A DNA stretch of 64,000 bases from Linnemannia hyalina. Lineage: Eukaryota > Mortierellomycota > Mortierellomycetes > Mortierellales > Mortierellaceae. The translations under genes were made by a program, and so were the position numbers. Shown piece after piece: positions 1-12,631 of the stretch. Under the pieces are notes generated by a model, which was not told the DNA's origin, did not search any database, and saw only the letters and a program-made list of their open reading frames with translations. Each line of letters begins with the position of its first letter. Position 1 is the stretch's first letter. Where the stretch lies: assembly GCA_019671135.1 (NCBI GenBank), contig JAHRHY010000017.1:744001-808000 (forward strand), read 5' to 3'.

Positions 1-2087
1 CACATAAACAACAAGTTGGCGAACGGGATCATCTCAAGTCCAACCGCCACTGCGCCAAAACTGTTGTTTTTTCGTTGTTTCGGATGTTCACATAATCAGA
101 GTAACACCACACAAACGTAAAACAACGCCGCACACAGCCAACATATATGAATTATTAATAATGTGAAAGGGAGAGTAGTGAGCGGGTAGTTAGATTTTTT
201 TTCGGGAACGACACAAATGGGTAGGAAAGACATTCGACAGACAGGCAGATAAAATGCACAATGGAGAGAGGAAGAGAGAGAAACGAGGGTGGACGTGAGT
301 AAGAGAGAATAAAAGTGGAGATAGAATGGGAAAATGGATAGAGAAAGTCAGCAAACAGTATATGCATAGTTTCAGCGAAATTGAAGGCAAGAGAGAGTTA
401 AAAAAAAAGGAAAGAGACAAAAGTGAGCCGAATCACAAAGATCATCCACGGCTTCAATTGCCATTCATTATCTTTGTATGAATGGTATTATTACCTTGTA
501 TACTCGGATTTACGTGCCCAGGCTTCACGTCTTGATTGGGAGACGGGCATATTGCGGATCTCGGCGTCGTAATGGAAGCGGATGCCGAAGGTCAAGATCC
601 ATCCGTTAATGGTCGCATACAGGATCTGCCCGAGGATAGGGATCAGGTTAAGCGGCAGCGTCAATATCAATACAATGATCTATTATTTCAAAGAGGACAA
701 GCATCCATTAGCACCATATTGGATCATCATGTGGAGTGATTTATGAAATGAAGGATAAAAACAGATAAACAACAAACACGCAAACAAAAAAAGCGCAAGG
801 ACGCAAAACGTAAATGCCAAGAAGAGGAGCGTACTTGACAGAAGAGGATGAAGAGACCACCGTTGACACCGCGCATACATTTGGCGACATCGTTGCCTCG
901 ACTGGCTTCGAGGACATGTCTCAAGCCCCGGAGTTTGAGGACCCGGTCAAAGAGTCCGTCCTGATAGATGGGGAGGATGATCAAGTAGAAGAGCACGATC
1001 ATAACGGCGATTTCCAGGAGTACGAAAATGACGCTGACGAACCTTTCTCCCGCCAAGGCAAGGTAGCATTGACAATGCCATGAGTGATATCACACAAGAA
1101 GTACAATTGGACAGAAACAGGGAATAGAAGAGAATTGAGCTGGTGAGCATCCATTGATTCGTATATGAATAATCAAAAAAAGAGTGGAGAAGAGCGAGGT
1201 AAAGAGAGCAAGAAATAAGAGAAGAGGCGGGTGGATGGGTGTGGTGTGACAAGCGACGAAGCATTGTGTATGACACAGTATTTTTATCCCCGCTAGCGTG
1301 GTGCAAGAATCGAGACTGAGTAAGAAATGAGAATCAAACAGAGAGTGAGGGAAGGGGGGCGCACAGACACCGGGACTGCTCCATTTGGCCACCAAAAGAG
1401 CATAAAAAAAAGTAAAATAAATATGGGGGCCCCAGGTCGCGTATCTTTTCCAGATAGGGGTTGCAACAATTGACAGGTACTGACAGGGTACACACCGTTC
1501 CCTTCCAAAGGTGGAGCAAAGGAAGCGTTGTGTTTTGATTGGTCGGTTGGCAGGTCTCATTGGCAAGGCGCATTCAATTAACGGAATAACATGAGGAGCA
1601 GGATAATGACAGAACGTCCATCAAGCATGGACATTTGAGATGCGTTTGGATGTGTTGGCATTCTTACCAAGCGAGTCCGGCTGGACAATTGGCCCTGATA
1701 AGCGCATGTGCTTGCGTCTTGAGGAGGAAGGCGAATCCAAAGATAGTGGCGGCAAGGGCCCATATCATCGTCAGGATGATGGGGCATATTAGACTGGTTA
1801 TCAGCGACGGATGTCCGAGAAAGTACAGGACGCCTTGGGCTATGTGCAGTTGAATTGACAAGGGAATGGAATTATGAAGAAAGTGTGCAGGGGTGCAGGT
1901 TGAGTAGAAGGGGAGAAGTAGCGATGAGTATGTTGCCTGCTTGTTGGTGTTGTTATTGTGTGTGTATGTGTTTTGTTGCTCTTTGGTCATTCGTTCTCTG
2001 ATGGCGAAACACCGTAAAAGTGACTTAAGGTTCCTTGTGTTCTTCTTTTTCTTATTCTTTACCAGGGTAACTGGAGGGGACTATCAT
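1..2087 (-). CDS. EI24/LDS-family multi-pass membrane protein, 3' end outside window
   Basis: Exons on the minus strand are 2063-2087, 1668-1839, 835-1042, 495-679 and 1-60; every junction keeps phase, giving about 216 residues before the window ends. The protein starts MIVPSSYP and continues into QGVLYFLGHPSL, followed by several hydrophobic segments (residues about 20-45, 67-90, 133-165). The last visible exon reads FGAVAVGLEMIPFANLLF. A short cytosolic start, the motif LPLNLIPILG and the late IPFANLLF segment are typical of the EI24 domain, shared by mammalian EI24 and the yeast lipid-droplet/spore-wall proteins Lds1, Lds2 and Rrt8. Members sit in the ER or on lipid droplets; the exact role here is unknown. 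It shares a 417-nt divergent intergenic region with the ETF alpha gene. The 625-nt intron between exons 2 and 3 has the least certain acceptor. Confidence 0.75.
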
Positions 2088-2504
2088 GGTGTTGTTGTGT
2101 TTGACGCAATTTATTTGTTTGTGTGTGTATATAAACGTTGGTGTGAAGGTGTAAAGGCGAGTTGAGGCGGCTGATGAGAACCGCGTATGAGTGTGTATGT
2201 AAGTGATGAACGAAAAGAGATGTCTTGGTGCCAAAGAGGGGCAGTAAAAAAGAGTTTCGTTCTCTTAGTACCTTAAATGCTTTACTTCCTTGCATTCTCT
2301 AGTGCGTCATTTCGCGATCCGCCGATATTTCCATGCAAAGAATCACGTGCGGCTAGCTAACTTCGTCCCTTCAATTCCCTACCCTCTTCTTTTGACCCCG
2401 CACCCACGGATCCTCCTTTTGACATCGAATCTCTACTCTTTTTTCATCCTTTTACTTCATCACCCGCTCCCCACTCTTCACCTCCAATCACTCACATTCC
2501 AAAC
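2088..2504. promoter_or_regulatory. Divergent promoter region, EI24-like and ETF alpha genes
   Basis: This stretch separates two divergently transcribed starts at 2087 (minus) and 2505 (plus). The right half is strongly pyrimidine-rich on the plus strand just before the ETF alpha start, a pattern seen before most starts in this window. I see no coding potential or recognisable element. Confidence 0.4.
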
Positions 2505-4185
2505 ATGTTCGCCCTCCGTCGCGCTGCTCTTCCCACCATGTCCCTGGTAAAGACAACATAACACACACTCAACATCAACCACACCCCCGATACAGTACTT
2601 CCTACTTTTTCACACCTTCTCACACTCTCGACGCGCTAAATCAACCCGTGAAACAGGAACAAAAAAACGATCAATGGACACAATTTGGTACCTGAACCTG
2701 ATTATAACCGACCCCTCCTCTCTTTCTCTCTACCTCAACCAATACAACAAATCAGGCCCGCGGTTACGCCTCCAGCGGAAACGTCTCGGCTTTGTTGTTG
2801 GTCGAGCACAAGGACAACAAGATCGCTGCGTCCACCTTGAACGCCCTCACTGCCGCCTCTGGCTTGGGTGGTTCCGTCACTGCCCTCGTTGCCGGTAGTG
2901 CCCCCGACTCTGTTGTTGCTGAGGTCTCCAAGCTCGCTGGTGTCAGCAAGGTCCTCGTTGCCAAGGATGCTGTCTTTGCCCACACCCTCCCCGAGTCCCA
3001 CGCCTCGCTCCTCGTCGAGACCCAGAAGAAGCATGGATTCACCCACTTGATTGCTGCCCACTCTGCCTTTGGCAAGAACATCCTCCCCCGTGCTGCGGCC
3101 CTCTTGGACGTTGCCCAGATCTCTGACATCACTGGCATCGAGGGTGCCGACACCTTTGTTCGCCCCATCTACGCTGGTAAGGAGTTAGGATAGAGAGTAG
3201 GCATAACTTTAGCTGGCTAACCAGAAAGATGATGATTTTGTGGAGTGACTAATCTTTTTTTGTAGGCGCAAGGTACTAGTGGCGTGAAAATGTTAACCCC
3301 ACCCAGTCTGTACCTGAACAATTCACTAAATGGCTTTCTCGACAAATACTTTTCTCTAGGTAACGCAATTGCCACCGTCAAGTCGAACGACAGCATCAAG
3401 GTCATTACTGTCCGTGGAACTGCCTTCCCTGCCGCCGGTCACCAGGATGCTGCTGCCCCTCACGAGGATGCCCCCGCTGTTGGCCAGAAGGACCAGAGCG
3501 AGTTTGTCAGTGAGCACATGCAAAAGTCGGATCGCCCTGAGCTCGACTCTGCCACCCGTGTCATTGCTGGAGGCCGTGGCATGAAGAACGGCGAGAACTT
3601 TGGTCTCTTGTACGAGATGGCCGACAAGATTGGCGCCGCCGGTAAGCATCAGGACGCTAATGCTACTCTTCGTGAGCATTATTTATTCGCTTGTTACTTT
3701 CAGGTACCCACGACCCAGTGCACTAACTCATCTGTGATCACGGTTTCTTGTACTTACTTGAACTAGTTGGTGCTTCCCGTGCTGCCGTCGATGCTGGATA
3801 CGTCGACAACTCGCTCCAGATCGGTCAGACCGGAAAGATCGTTGCCCCCGAGCTGTAAGTCAACAACGACGCTTTCACTCCTCCATCACCTCCAACTGTT
3901 TCGTTATTGATCTTTTCCTTGTTCTGTGCATACTGTTTCTCTCTCATACGCTCTGAAAAAAGTAACGGCCCGTTAACACAAAATTTATTATTTTCCTCCT
4001 TCGCCCCAATCAGCTATGTCGCCGTGGGTATCTCCGGAGCCATTCAGCATTTGGCCGGTATGAAGGACTCCAAGACCATTGTCGCCATCAACAAGGATCC
4101 TGAGGCTCCCATCTTCCAGGTCGCCGACTATGGCCTCGTTGCCGATCTCTTCACCGCCGTCCCTGAGTTGACCAAGAAGCTGTAA
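2505..4185 (+). CDS. Electron transfer flavoprotein alpha subunit, mitochondrial
   Basis: Exons 2505-2546, 2756-3176, 3360-3641, 3767-3854 and 4014-4185 join in phase to 334 residues, the usual ETF alpha length. The first exon, [14 protein letters not shown], is a basic amphipathic leader expected to target mitochondria. The mature part begins around [13 protein letters not shown] (N-terminal ETF domain). The last exon carries the FAD-binding family signature [16 protein letters not shown] followed by [14 protein letters not shown] and [10 protein letters not shown]. Together with the beta subunit the protein accepts electrons from acyl-CoA and amino-acid dehydrogenases and passes them to ETF-ubiquinone oxidoreductase in the matrix. 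The beta subunit is not in the window. No damage is seen, and the identification is firm. Confidence 0.96.
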
Positions 4186-4370
4186 ATAACCTTATTCATT
4201 ACTCGACCCCCACCCCTCCCTACCCCTCATCTCCACTGAAGGAAGCGTCTTCCGTTTGGAGAATTTTTTTAAAGATTTGTAGTTGCTACGAATAAACCTG
4301 ATAGACAAAACAAACAGTACCAGTGTGTTGATGGTGGTTATTTTATCGTTGGGATGAGGCACACCAGTCC

Positions 4371-6128
4371 TTAGGCTGACTGCTTGCGCTCGATGAGATC
4401 TACAACCTGGATACCAGATCGCTCGCACTCACTCAAGAGGGACTTGCTCTTTCCAATGATGATGCCTATATCCGCCTCGACTATTTTGTTTAAAGAGCAA
4501 ACAAACAAAGCAAACGGGATGGTGTGATATCATGGTTAGCAGCGCATAGAAAAAAGGAGTAAAAAGAGGAGACCCACCACAAAAGCAAAATTGGGCAGGC
4601 GAGCGTGAGAAAACTTTACGAGACAAAAGAGTCACAAACGCAAGAAAAAATGTGCATGCAGGTCACATATGTCCAAACGTGAGGGTGAAGAAGTACAAGG
4701 AAAGAGAGAAAACTTACCCAGGCATCCAAGGTCAGTAGTCGAATCACCAAAGTACGCCCATTTGGTCTCTGAGGGTGCAAGGTCATGGTGCATCGCATAG
4801 CGTCGTTGGATATCCCTGAATTCATGCAACTTGTCTGTCCCAGTCAGGATGCTGGCATCGACTTTGCCGCTTGAGTGGTGGACGCATGGATTCTCGCCGC
4901 CTTGTTTGTTCCCACTGTCATTGTTGCTGCTGTTGTTTCTACCGTTCACCATAGTTCCAGTCGTGGTGGCGTCGGATTTCCGTCGCCGGGTGAGGGTCTC
5001 GTGTCCCTCTTCCGCGTACTCGAGGTTCGAACAAATCAGATTCGAGTCGGGGAGATACCTTGAAGTAGCCTCCTCGCTACCAAAGACCTGGTCCATGGCT
5101 CCACGGATCAAATCCTGACTCCAATTGACCGACAGGATCCATAGCTGTCCTCTTGCATATTTTGATGGTGCCGCCTTTCCAGACCCCGATCCCTCGTTTC
5201 CTCCTATCGCTCCAGCTTGCAACTCCTTATCCTGTGCCTCCTTCTCCAGTCGATCCTGCTCTTGAACAAACGCTCTCAGAAAAGCAACCATCCCCGGCCG
5301 CAACTTGATATGCTCCCGCCCAAACTGTCGAATCTGGCTCCGTGTTAACCCCACAAGGTTCCCGCTCTCGTAGACTCTGTCTAAGGAGATCTTCTCGACA
5401 GCTCGTTTGCGGACTTGAGAATGGACCCAGGGTTGTAAGGAGGGGATCTTGGGGATAGGGAGCTCCGGTTCTGGAGTGAAGGTTCGTCCGTCGATGTGGC
5501 ATTGAAGCTCGCGGACTTTGGGGTCGAGGAGATGGTGTTGTTTGCTGGGTGGTTGGATTGTGTGTTTTGGTTTGGTTGTGATAGTGGTGGTGGATTGAAG
5601 TGGTGGGGAGTTGGATTTGGGTTGTGGGTGGTGGAGTTGACCACCGCCTTCCTGCTCCTGTCCATGTGGTGACAAGACCTCCACAGTCGGTGCTTGACAA
5701 GAACTCCCTTGGGCAGAAGAAAAGTCCAGAGGTCGGTTCAAGTGACACAAATCACTAATATCAACCTTCTCTAAATCGTCTAAATAAGCCTGCAGGATCT
5801 CATCCCAGCTCATCTGCGGTTCCTGATAATTCGTCCCCGGCCGAACACTACACGCCAACGTATCCAACGAAGACGTCGTATCATGATCCGTGATCGTCTC
5901 GTCAAAGTCGACGATCATATGGTCAAAGGACGTGATCTCTTTGGTGGCATAGTCGGAGACAACTGGAGCGGTGCCGTTGAGGGTTAGGTTTGTCCCGTGG
6001 ACTGTGTGGACTTCTAGGTGCTGGGGGGCTGCTGATGTTGCAATGTGGGAGGTGACGTTGATGGTTGTGCGGTCTAGAAGGTGGATGAGTCCTTCTGCGG
6101 CGATGAATCTGTAAAGTGTTGGTGACAT
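4371..6128 (-). CDS. HAD-superfamily phosphatase with a long low-complexity insert
   Basis: Exons 4718-6128 and 4371-4480 (minus) join in phase 1 to 506 residues. HAD motif I is DFDETITDHDT near residue 95, with two aspartates (DxD) after a hydrophobic strand. Motif II is ILSVNWSQDLI, and the acidic motif IV is YFGDSTTDLGCL. The last exon continues as EADIGIIIGKSKSL. This C-terminal layout resembles the HAD domain of plant TH2 thiamine-phosphate phosphatase and phosphoserine-phosphatase-like proteins; the substrate cannot be read from sequence. Between motifs I and II lies about 100 residues rich in P, Q, T, S and H, and another N/S/G-rich loop precedes motif IV. The frame stays open upstream of the chosen ATG, so the start is probable rather than certain. 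The gene converges on ETF alpha, with 185 nt between stop codons. Confidence 0.8.
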
Positions 6129-9100
6129 GCTTACTTGCTTGTTCCGGTGTGTGTGGTAAGAGATGCGTGTAACAAAAAAAGGGAGAGAAGAGTAAAAGAG
6201 GCTACGTGAGTGGACGGACGGAGAGGGGTCACCATCAAGAAAAAAAAATAATGCGCAAGGGTTGGTTGCGTGACTGGTCGGATGCCATTGGTTAGTGGCG
6301 TGCATGCATGCGGAAAAAAATCACACGGCCAATGCCCATTTGATTGTTTGTTTTTTGCAAGTCAGTTTGGTTTCGTCTCGGACGCCTCGGGCAATAACCA
6401 AATACGTAGGCGACTGTTTGACTGTGTCTCTTCGCGTCTTCTTGTGCGCGTCTCTCTGTATTCTTCCTCTACAGGAAACAAGAAGTCAACAAGGCGAAAT
6501 TGATGCTGCCAACTAAGTGATGGCTAACGGTACCCATCGGTCATTCGGTCTGTGGTTGTTGTTTTTTAATCCATCAACCATCCGACCTGGAGCTCCTTTT
6601 CCCACCTGTGTTTTTTTATCCGTTTTCGCTTTCTGTTACTACCAACTGCATCCATTGCCCATTCGCATCGCCCTCACAACCCGAAGAACAAAAGGCGTCA
6701 ACGCTTCAGAATAACTGTTTCGGTCCCAACGGATGCATTCTCTGAACTCAATAATGAGCACTACAAGACTGACCTCGACGCGCAGTGATGGTCGTCGAGC
6801 GCAAAAAAAAAAGTTCATGCGAGGCCAATGATGCGAGTTGCGACTGAGACGGTTCTCTGTAAAGATATGGAAAGGTTGCCGTAATAGCACATAGTCGTGA
6901 GGATCCTTGGAACAAAAATTAATACCGCATGCATCTACATTTACTGTCTAAAGCTCGTCGACCGGTCAAGATGTCTATTCTGCAATTGTCTGGCAGTCTG
7001 CCTTTGCATCAAGCATCCCAATCCTCCCTCGACTTGTACATCTAATCATATCGCGTCTTCTATCTTATATAATCGATGTCATGGTCATCGCCAGCATTCA
7101 TAATTTCATAACCGCCTGCCTTTATTATTTGTTTGTCGTTCGTTTCAAGGGCCATCATCACCATTTCAGCTTCCACCATTCGTCCTGTGGCCGAGACTTA
7201 ATCATTGGCGCTTAACAAAACAAAGACAATAGCTATCGACTATCGAAATGCAACACCTCCACGCTCCAATTAATTCGTAAGCAAAACCCATCGGCTCTTC
7301 TCCATCCATCGCGCTCAAAGCTGGACAAACAAAATCGATCTTCTTCGACAGAAAAGTTTAAGCTTGAAAAGATCGCACCTCAGACCTCTACTCAAATGAA
7401 CATCACAAATATCGACTTATCTGGCCTGAAACCCCAACGACACCAAGGGCGTTCCAGCCGGATGAATCCGCGAGGATGACGTTCGAGTTGATTGAACGGT
7501 AGGTTGTTGCTTATCGGGCTTTGGGATCGCCTCGAATTGAAAGTGTCGAGATGTTTAATGGGAACATCCATCTCGATTTTCACAAGTCAAATCGGTCGCC
7601 GTAGCTCAATCTCCAAACAAAAATATCCTCGACAATCACAACTATATCTGAGAGTTTACTACAACTCGACTCCAGCGCACTGCCATTGTCTAATAGAAAA
7701 GCAACACAAACCCCGGTCTCAATATGACATACAAACTGTGTCCTACATTGGTGAATGCAATGTGTGCGGAAACAAAAAATATACATGACTATTAGTACGC
7801 AATGAATCCGTGTCCGGTCTGCTTGGTAGTTCAATTCAGCTACGCGCAGATTCGGTCGATCCCACATCGAAAAAGAATGATATGCAACCTCGGAGAAGGA
7901 GTTCAGCTATGTCAGGAATTCGATATCGCCCAGCCATCGTAACCAATATCCAGAAAAATGAACAAGTCTTCAACAAACCCGCAGCATGTAGGAAGAATAT
8001 GGCTGTGAAAATGACCCTGTTGTATCTCAGAGTGGCTTGCTGGGTTAACAAGAGGCGGTAATTGAAGTAAGTACCCAATATAACCCCACTCTGACATGTG
8101 TTTAAGGAACTTTGGGTTGTGTAGAGTTGTCAATCGCATGCACGACCTAACCAGACTTTTGTTTCGGATGGCTATAGGGGATATATGGGCACGCCCCCAT
8201 ACATGGCGCCAGAAATCACAAGAGACTGCATCGTTCTCAATGGACTGGACGATGTAGCTCAAATGCCCATTATTTTTCTATTTATTCAAGCCAATTCTCC
8301 ACCTCGACATTCGGGTCCCAGTAGTCGAACTGTGATGTCAAAAGAGGGACAGAAAAAAAGGAGGTAACATCGATCATTCGATACGGCATATCCAGACACC
8401 AAAACGTCTCTTCACTTTCAGCATGTCATTAACAAACTTTTTGTGACAGCAACAAGAACAAACGCGTTCATGTTGTGTTCTGAATATTTGTGTCGTCTAC
8501 TCAGGTTGGCAGCATTGATGAGGTGACAGGCTTAACTTGCAGTGACCACGAAAAAAATACAATCCTGTGCGGCGAGAAAAAAAAGTCGAGGCAGGGCCAT
8601 GGAAATCTTCCTTGTCACTCACGGTGCACAGGACGAAAACCGTGAGATTATGGTTGTTACATTAAGCCGCCAGCATGTTTGATTTTTGCAAGAAAATATG
8701 GCCGCAAAACAATTGGACGAAAAGAATTAGTGGCGTTTTGATCGGCAAGAGGGCTGGGCTCGAAGGGCGAACTGTAAATGAGTAGAGAATGGGATAGGAA
8801 AAATATAAGCAACCGAGTGCAATACTTCGGCCTAGTTCGTCGCGTTCGTTTCATCGCTTTTACGCTATCCTTCTTTGTATTTGCTGTTTCATTCCTTTGA
8901 ACAAGTGGCTGGTCCACCTTTGATCAATGTGCCCGGCACAAACAACCAGTTGAACTCTGTTACAATGCGCATGTTAAAATGGCGACAGAAAAAACGGTGA
9001 AAGACCTTCTATACCTTGGAACCAAGCCGTCTGCTACTCACATGAAAGAACACGCTGGATCCTGGGGCTGCCATTTAATCATTGTCTCTCCCTCTCTCGC

Positions 9101-12100
9101 ACATTTATGCTGTGTTCGCTTTCGAGATGCCGATAGTATGCATCCTCCAATTTTGAGATGTACTTGCATTGACCTCCCCCTTACTTTTCACGATGTCGGT
9201 GAATGGGGAGGCCTCTAAACTTTCCTTGTACGTACATATCACCTTACAAACCCTGCTTGTCGACCTCATTCTTCACACAGAACCGGTCTTTATCTTGGCC
9301 TGTGATATCAAGAGTCGACGGATCCGCAAGTTTACGTCCTGTACTCTTCTTCTTCGTTCTCCCTTTGTAACAATTAGACTTGTGCTCCAAGTTGGCAACT
9401 TCCTTCATGCACAATCTCCTCGTTGGCGCAATGCATCTAAAAAAAATACCAGTTTCACGACCTGGGGGCTCATGCTCGTGCGCACTCCTTGCTCTCACAC
9501 TCCATTATTGTGAACCATCCAATTTAGCATCCAAGGCACTAGTGCCGTTGTCTTGACTATGAGTTGTGATAGATACCTTTCATACCAACAAAACACCGTG
9601 ATAGAGAAACACGAAGTGTTGAAAAAGGGTGATAGGGGGGGCTTAAGTTGGGTAGTTCCAATATTGCACCTGGCATGTGTGTGTGCGCGTGTGTGAAGAA
9701 TGTGATGCTGTGCCTTACTACTTACTCGATTTTTCGCGTTAATGAGTAATCTAATTGTTACCCCGGAAAGTATACCAGCAGAACACTTTAACTGCTTCTC
9801 CAAGGTCATTAACACGCTGAAGGACGAAAGGAGGAAAGAAGATGAAGGAAGGAGAAACAGATTGGAGACGGTCGCCATGCACACGCCCATTCCAGCAAAC
9901 CAGCAAAGAGACTCCAGGGTTGCGTTGCTATTTCTCTGTCCAGCCGACCCGACAAAACAACGCCATTTGGCTCTGAGGTTTAACGTGTGGGAAGGCAGAC
10001 AAGAGCCCTAGGGAGAGTAGACAGAGAAGGATAAAATGGTCGCATGGTTGGGCTGCGGCGAGCAACCAAATAAACAATTTGTAGAGAGTTAAAAGGCGCA
10101 TGACATGCAGGCAGAGAGGCAACAGGGAGAGAAAATACAAAGAAATTGAGCATCGTGAATTGAATGAATGGAGGAAACAGGAGAAAGTGAATAAGGTACC
10201 TTGGTCCCTGTACCTCCACTTCTTTACTCGTCCTGCCCTCCCATTCGCTTTTTTGTTTCTGTTGGTTATTTTTCGTCCATGAACTCAATCCAAAAAGTCG
10301 AAAAACAACAAACTAGACACGCATGTACTCTACAGTGTACAGGGTTAAAGGTACTCGACAGACAGCCATCCTCCACACTCGCATTGCACCAGCGTGCCAT
10401 CAGCCGTCATTTTATGCAAAAGGAGCGACCCTGTTTTTATTAATGTTGTTGCTGAATAGAAAAAGCAGTTCGTGTTTACGCCTAGGTCTGACGTGGGCGC
10501 AATTCTACATAGTTTTTCTCTGTTTACCACACTTTCAACGCTAGACATTCCTTCCATCCCATCGCAAGGTTTCTCAATCATTTGCACCTGTCAAAGCTGA
10601 AACTATGCCCGAGACAGAACAAAAAACAAAACAAAGCCCATGAGGTATGGCGCAAGAGCTTTTGGACAAACAAAAAATAACTAACAAGCTGGCTGCTTTG
10701 GTGTCAGTGCCCATAATTATCACGATTGGGGCCGCTCTACACTCTTTCCCTCCCTCGATCTCTTTTCGTCGCCTTTGCGCAAAATGAGAGAAAGATCCAC
10801 GAGACTCATTTGGCCTACTTGCACATGAAGAGGGATCAAGCGCGCAAAATACCAATTGCCTTTAAAATTATGCGCTAAAGCTAACTACGACAAATAAAAG
10901 TTTGAACTATGATCGGTGGACGGCGAAGTACAGGCACAGGCACTGGATTGGAGGGAGAAAAGGCCTGCGCACTATATGCCCAACTCTGACAATCAAGAAA
11001 CTTGGTGCACGCGGCAAAATGCAAAACTGAAGTAAGGGGGGATAAATTGCCCAACGACCAACTCGAACAGCGATCTCATGTCAGCAACGAGAAAGAAAGG
11101 AGTCAAAGAGTGCATCGATCGAGCGTGCGTGTATCATTTCATCCATCCCTTAGAACAAAGGAAACCACGGACCTCGTTCATGTAGTCGACAATGGTGAAA
11201 GGAATTAAATACAAGGAGGCATGCACGACTGCCCCTTTATCCTTCTATGATTGTCGAGACAATGTAAGCCTCATCCAGGCCGGACCTTCGCCAACAACAG
11301 AGGTACTCCACATCTGTCCCCCTTTGCCAACAAAACAAATGACAAACAGGCGTCATTGCTCCCCTTCCCCTTGCCCATCACCTTCTCCCTTTTCACCCCC
11401 CAAGGTACCTTAATCTTTGTAGAGGATTGTACAACCAAATGGTCTGTCTTCTCTCTCTCTTTCTCTCATGCTCACCATTTTTTTTTCTCTTTCGTCTGTT
11501 GGATCCCATAACTCATCCCACTTCTCTGCTCACAATTATTTTTCACTGTTGTTCTCTGATGATAAGCAAAGAGTCGAGGTTTGCAGACATGTGTTTCTCG
11601 AATGTAAAGGTGGGGTTTGCCCCCTCTTTTGCCCCTTCTGCACCTTGTCTGACTGTCTAGAAGAAGGCTGTATGGCGAAGATGACGATGAAGAGAGAACA
11701 AAGAAAGAGTTGGACATGCAGCTGCTATTCAATCGATTGCTTGAACAGGAAGGTATGCAATGCTAATTGATCGAATGATTTGTGTTAGGAGTGAAGATAC
11801 TGCCTTACCCTGCATCCAGCCCTTGAACCCCTGCCTTTGTACACATAAAACCATTTTGTGCCTGAATTATTGAATTACCTTTTCATTATTGCTTCCTTTT
11901 CGCCTTTGTCGAGCATTCTCCTTCCATCCTATCCCATCGTCGCCATGGACTCCGATCGCCATCCATTGGGCGTCTTTACTGTCTTGTTTATTTATTCGCC
12001 TTTTTTTGTCAACACACGATCGCGGGCATTCTCCTGACTGGTAGCAATAGGTACCTGTCTGCAGTTTGTCCTTCTCAGCCCACTCGGATATCTCTTCCTT

Positions 12101-12631
12101 TCCAAGTCTCATTCTCCTCACCCACACAATAAATTCCCCCTCCACATCACATCCATATGCCTCCATCTCATCCTCCCACAATTTACACCCCAACTCCATC
12201 CTCCGTCCTTCACTCCTCCACTCTTGCGCTAGTCTCTCCACAACCACCCTTTATCCGCAAAAGTGTACCTCGCACCTCCTCTTCTCTTCCTGTTATTGTT
12301 TTCCTTCACCATCCATTCCTCCATCCATTCATCTAGAAAGCACCTTCGCTCTCATAATACAATCAATCAAACAACTTCATTCGACTATGTTTTCACATAA
12401 ATAGAACCCTCATTCCTCCATTTTTTGCTTCTTTGTCGATTTCTGGTGCCTGATTTCCTGACCCCCTTCTACCTTCATCCCATCCCATCTCCCTTACGTT
12501 GTACATACTCAAAAACCTCCAACCTACTTTCGATCCATTCTTTTTTCATCACACTCCTGCACATACCTTTTGTACATATCACATACCTTCCCTCCCCTTT
12601 TTTCATTAACGACTTTGTCATATTTATAACG
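6129..12631. other. Gene-poor 6.5-kb interval
   Basis: No convincing intact gene was found here on either strand. Open frames are short (under about 130 codons), and many come from purine/pyrimidine strand bias, for example the C/T-rich plus strand at 12060-12620 before the lipase. The only protein-like signal is the kinase-type motif near 8188. The last several hundred bases are probably lipase promoter. A lineage-specific or heavily intronic gene could still be hidden. Confidence 0.5.
8155..8367 (+). pseudogene. Possible relic of a protein-kinase activation segment
   Basis: The frame starting near 8155 reads YMGTPPYMAPEI at about 8185-8220. This matches the end of a kinase activation loop and the APE motif (GTPxYMAPE). 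The flanking frame does not continue as a recognisable kinase. No HRD or DFG block was found in frame upstream, although NKNILDNHNY in a different frame near 7615 vaguely resembles a kinase catalytic-loop exit. The best reading is a decayed fragment. Chance similarity over about ten residues cannot be excluded. Confidence 0.3.

Noticed and set aside
5010..5040. GGTTCGAAC resembling a tRNA B-box
   Set aside because: It lies inside the HAD phosphatase coding exon, and no A-box or cloverleaf surrounds it. No tRNA gene was found in the window.
11867..12247. 126-residue minus-strand open frame rich in E, R, G and W
   Set aside because: It mirrors the C/T-rich plus strand of the lipase promoter. 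Its composition is explained by strand bias, and the frame is preceded by a stop with no good start.
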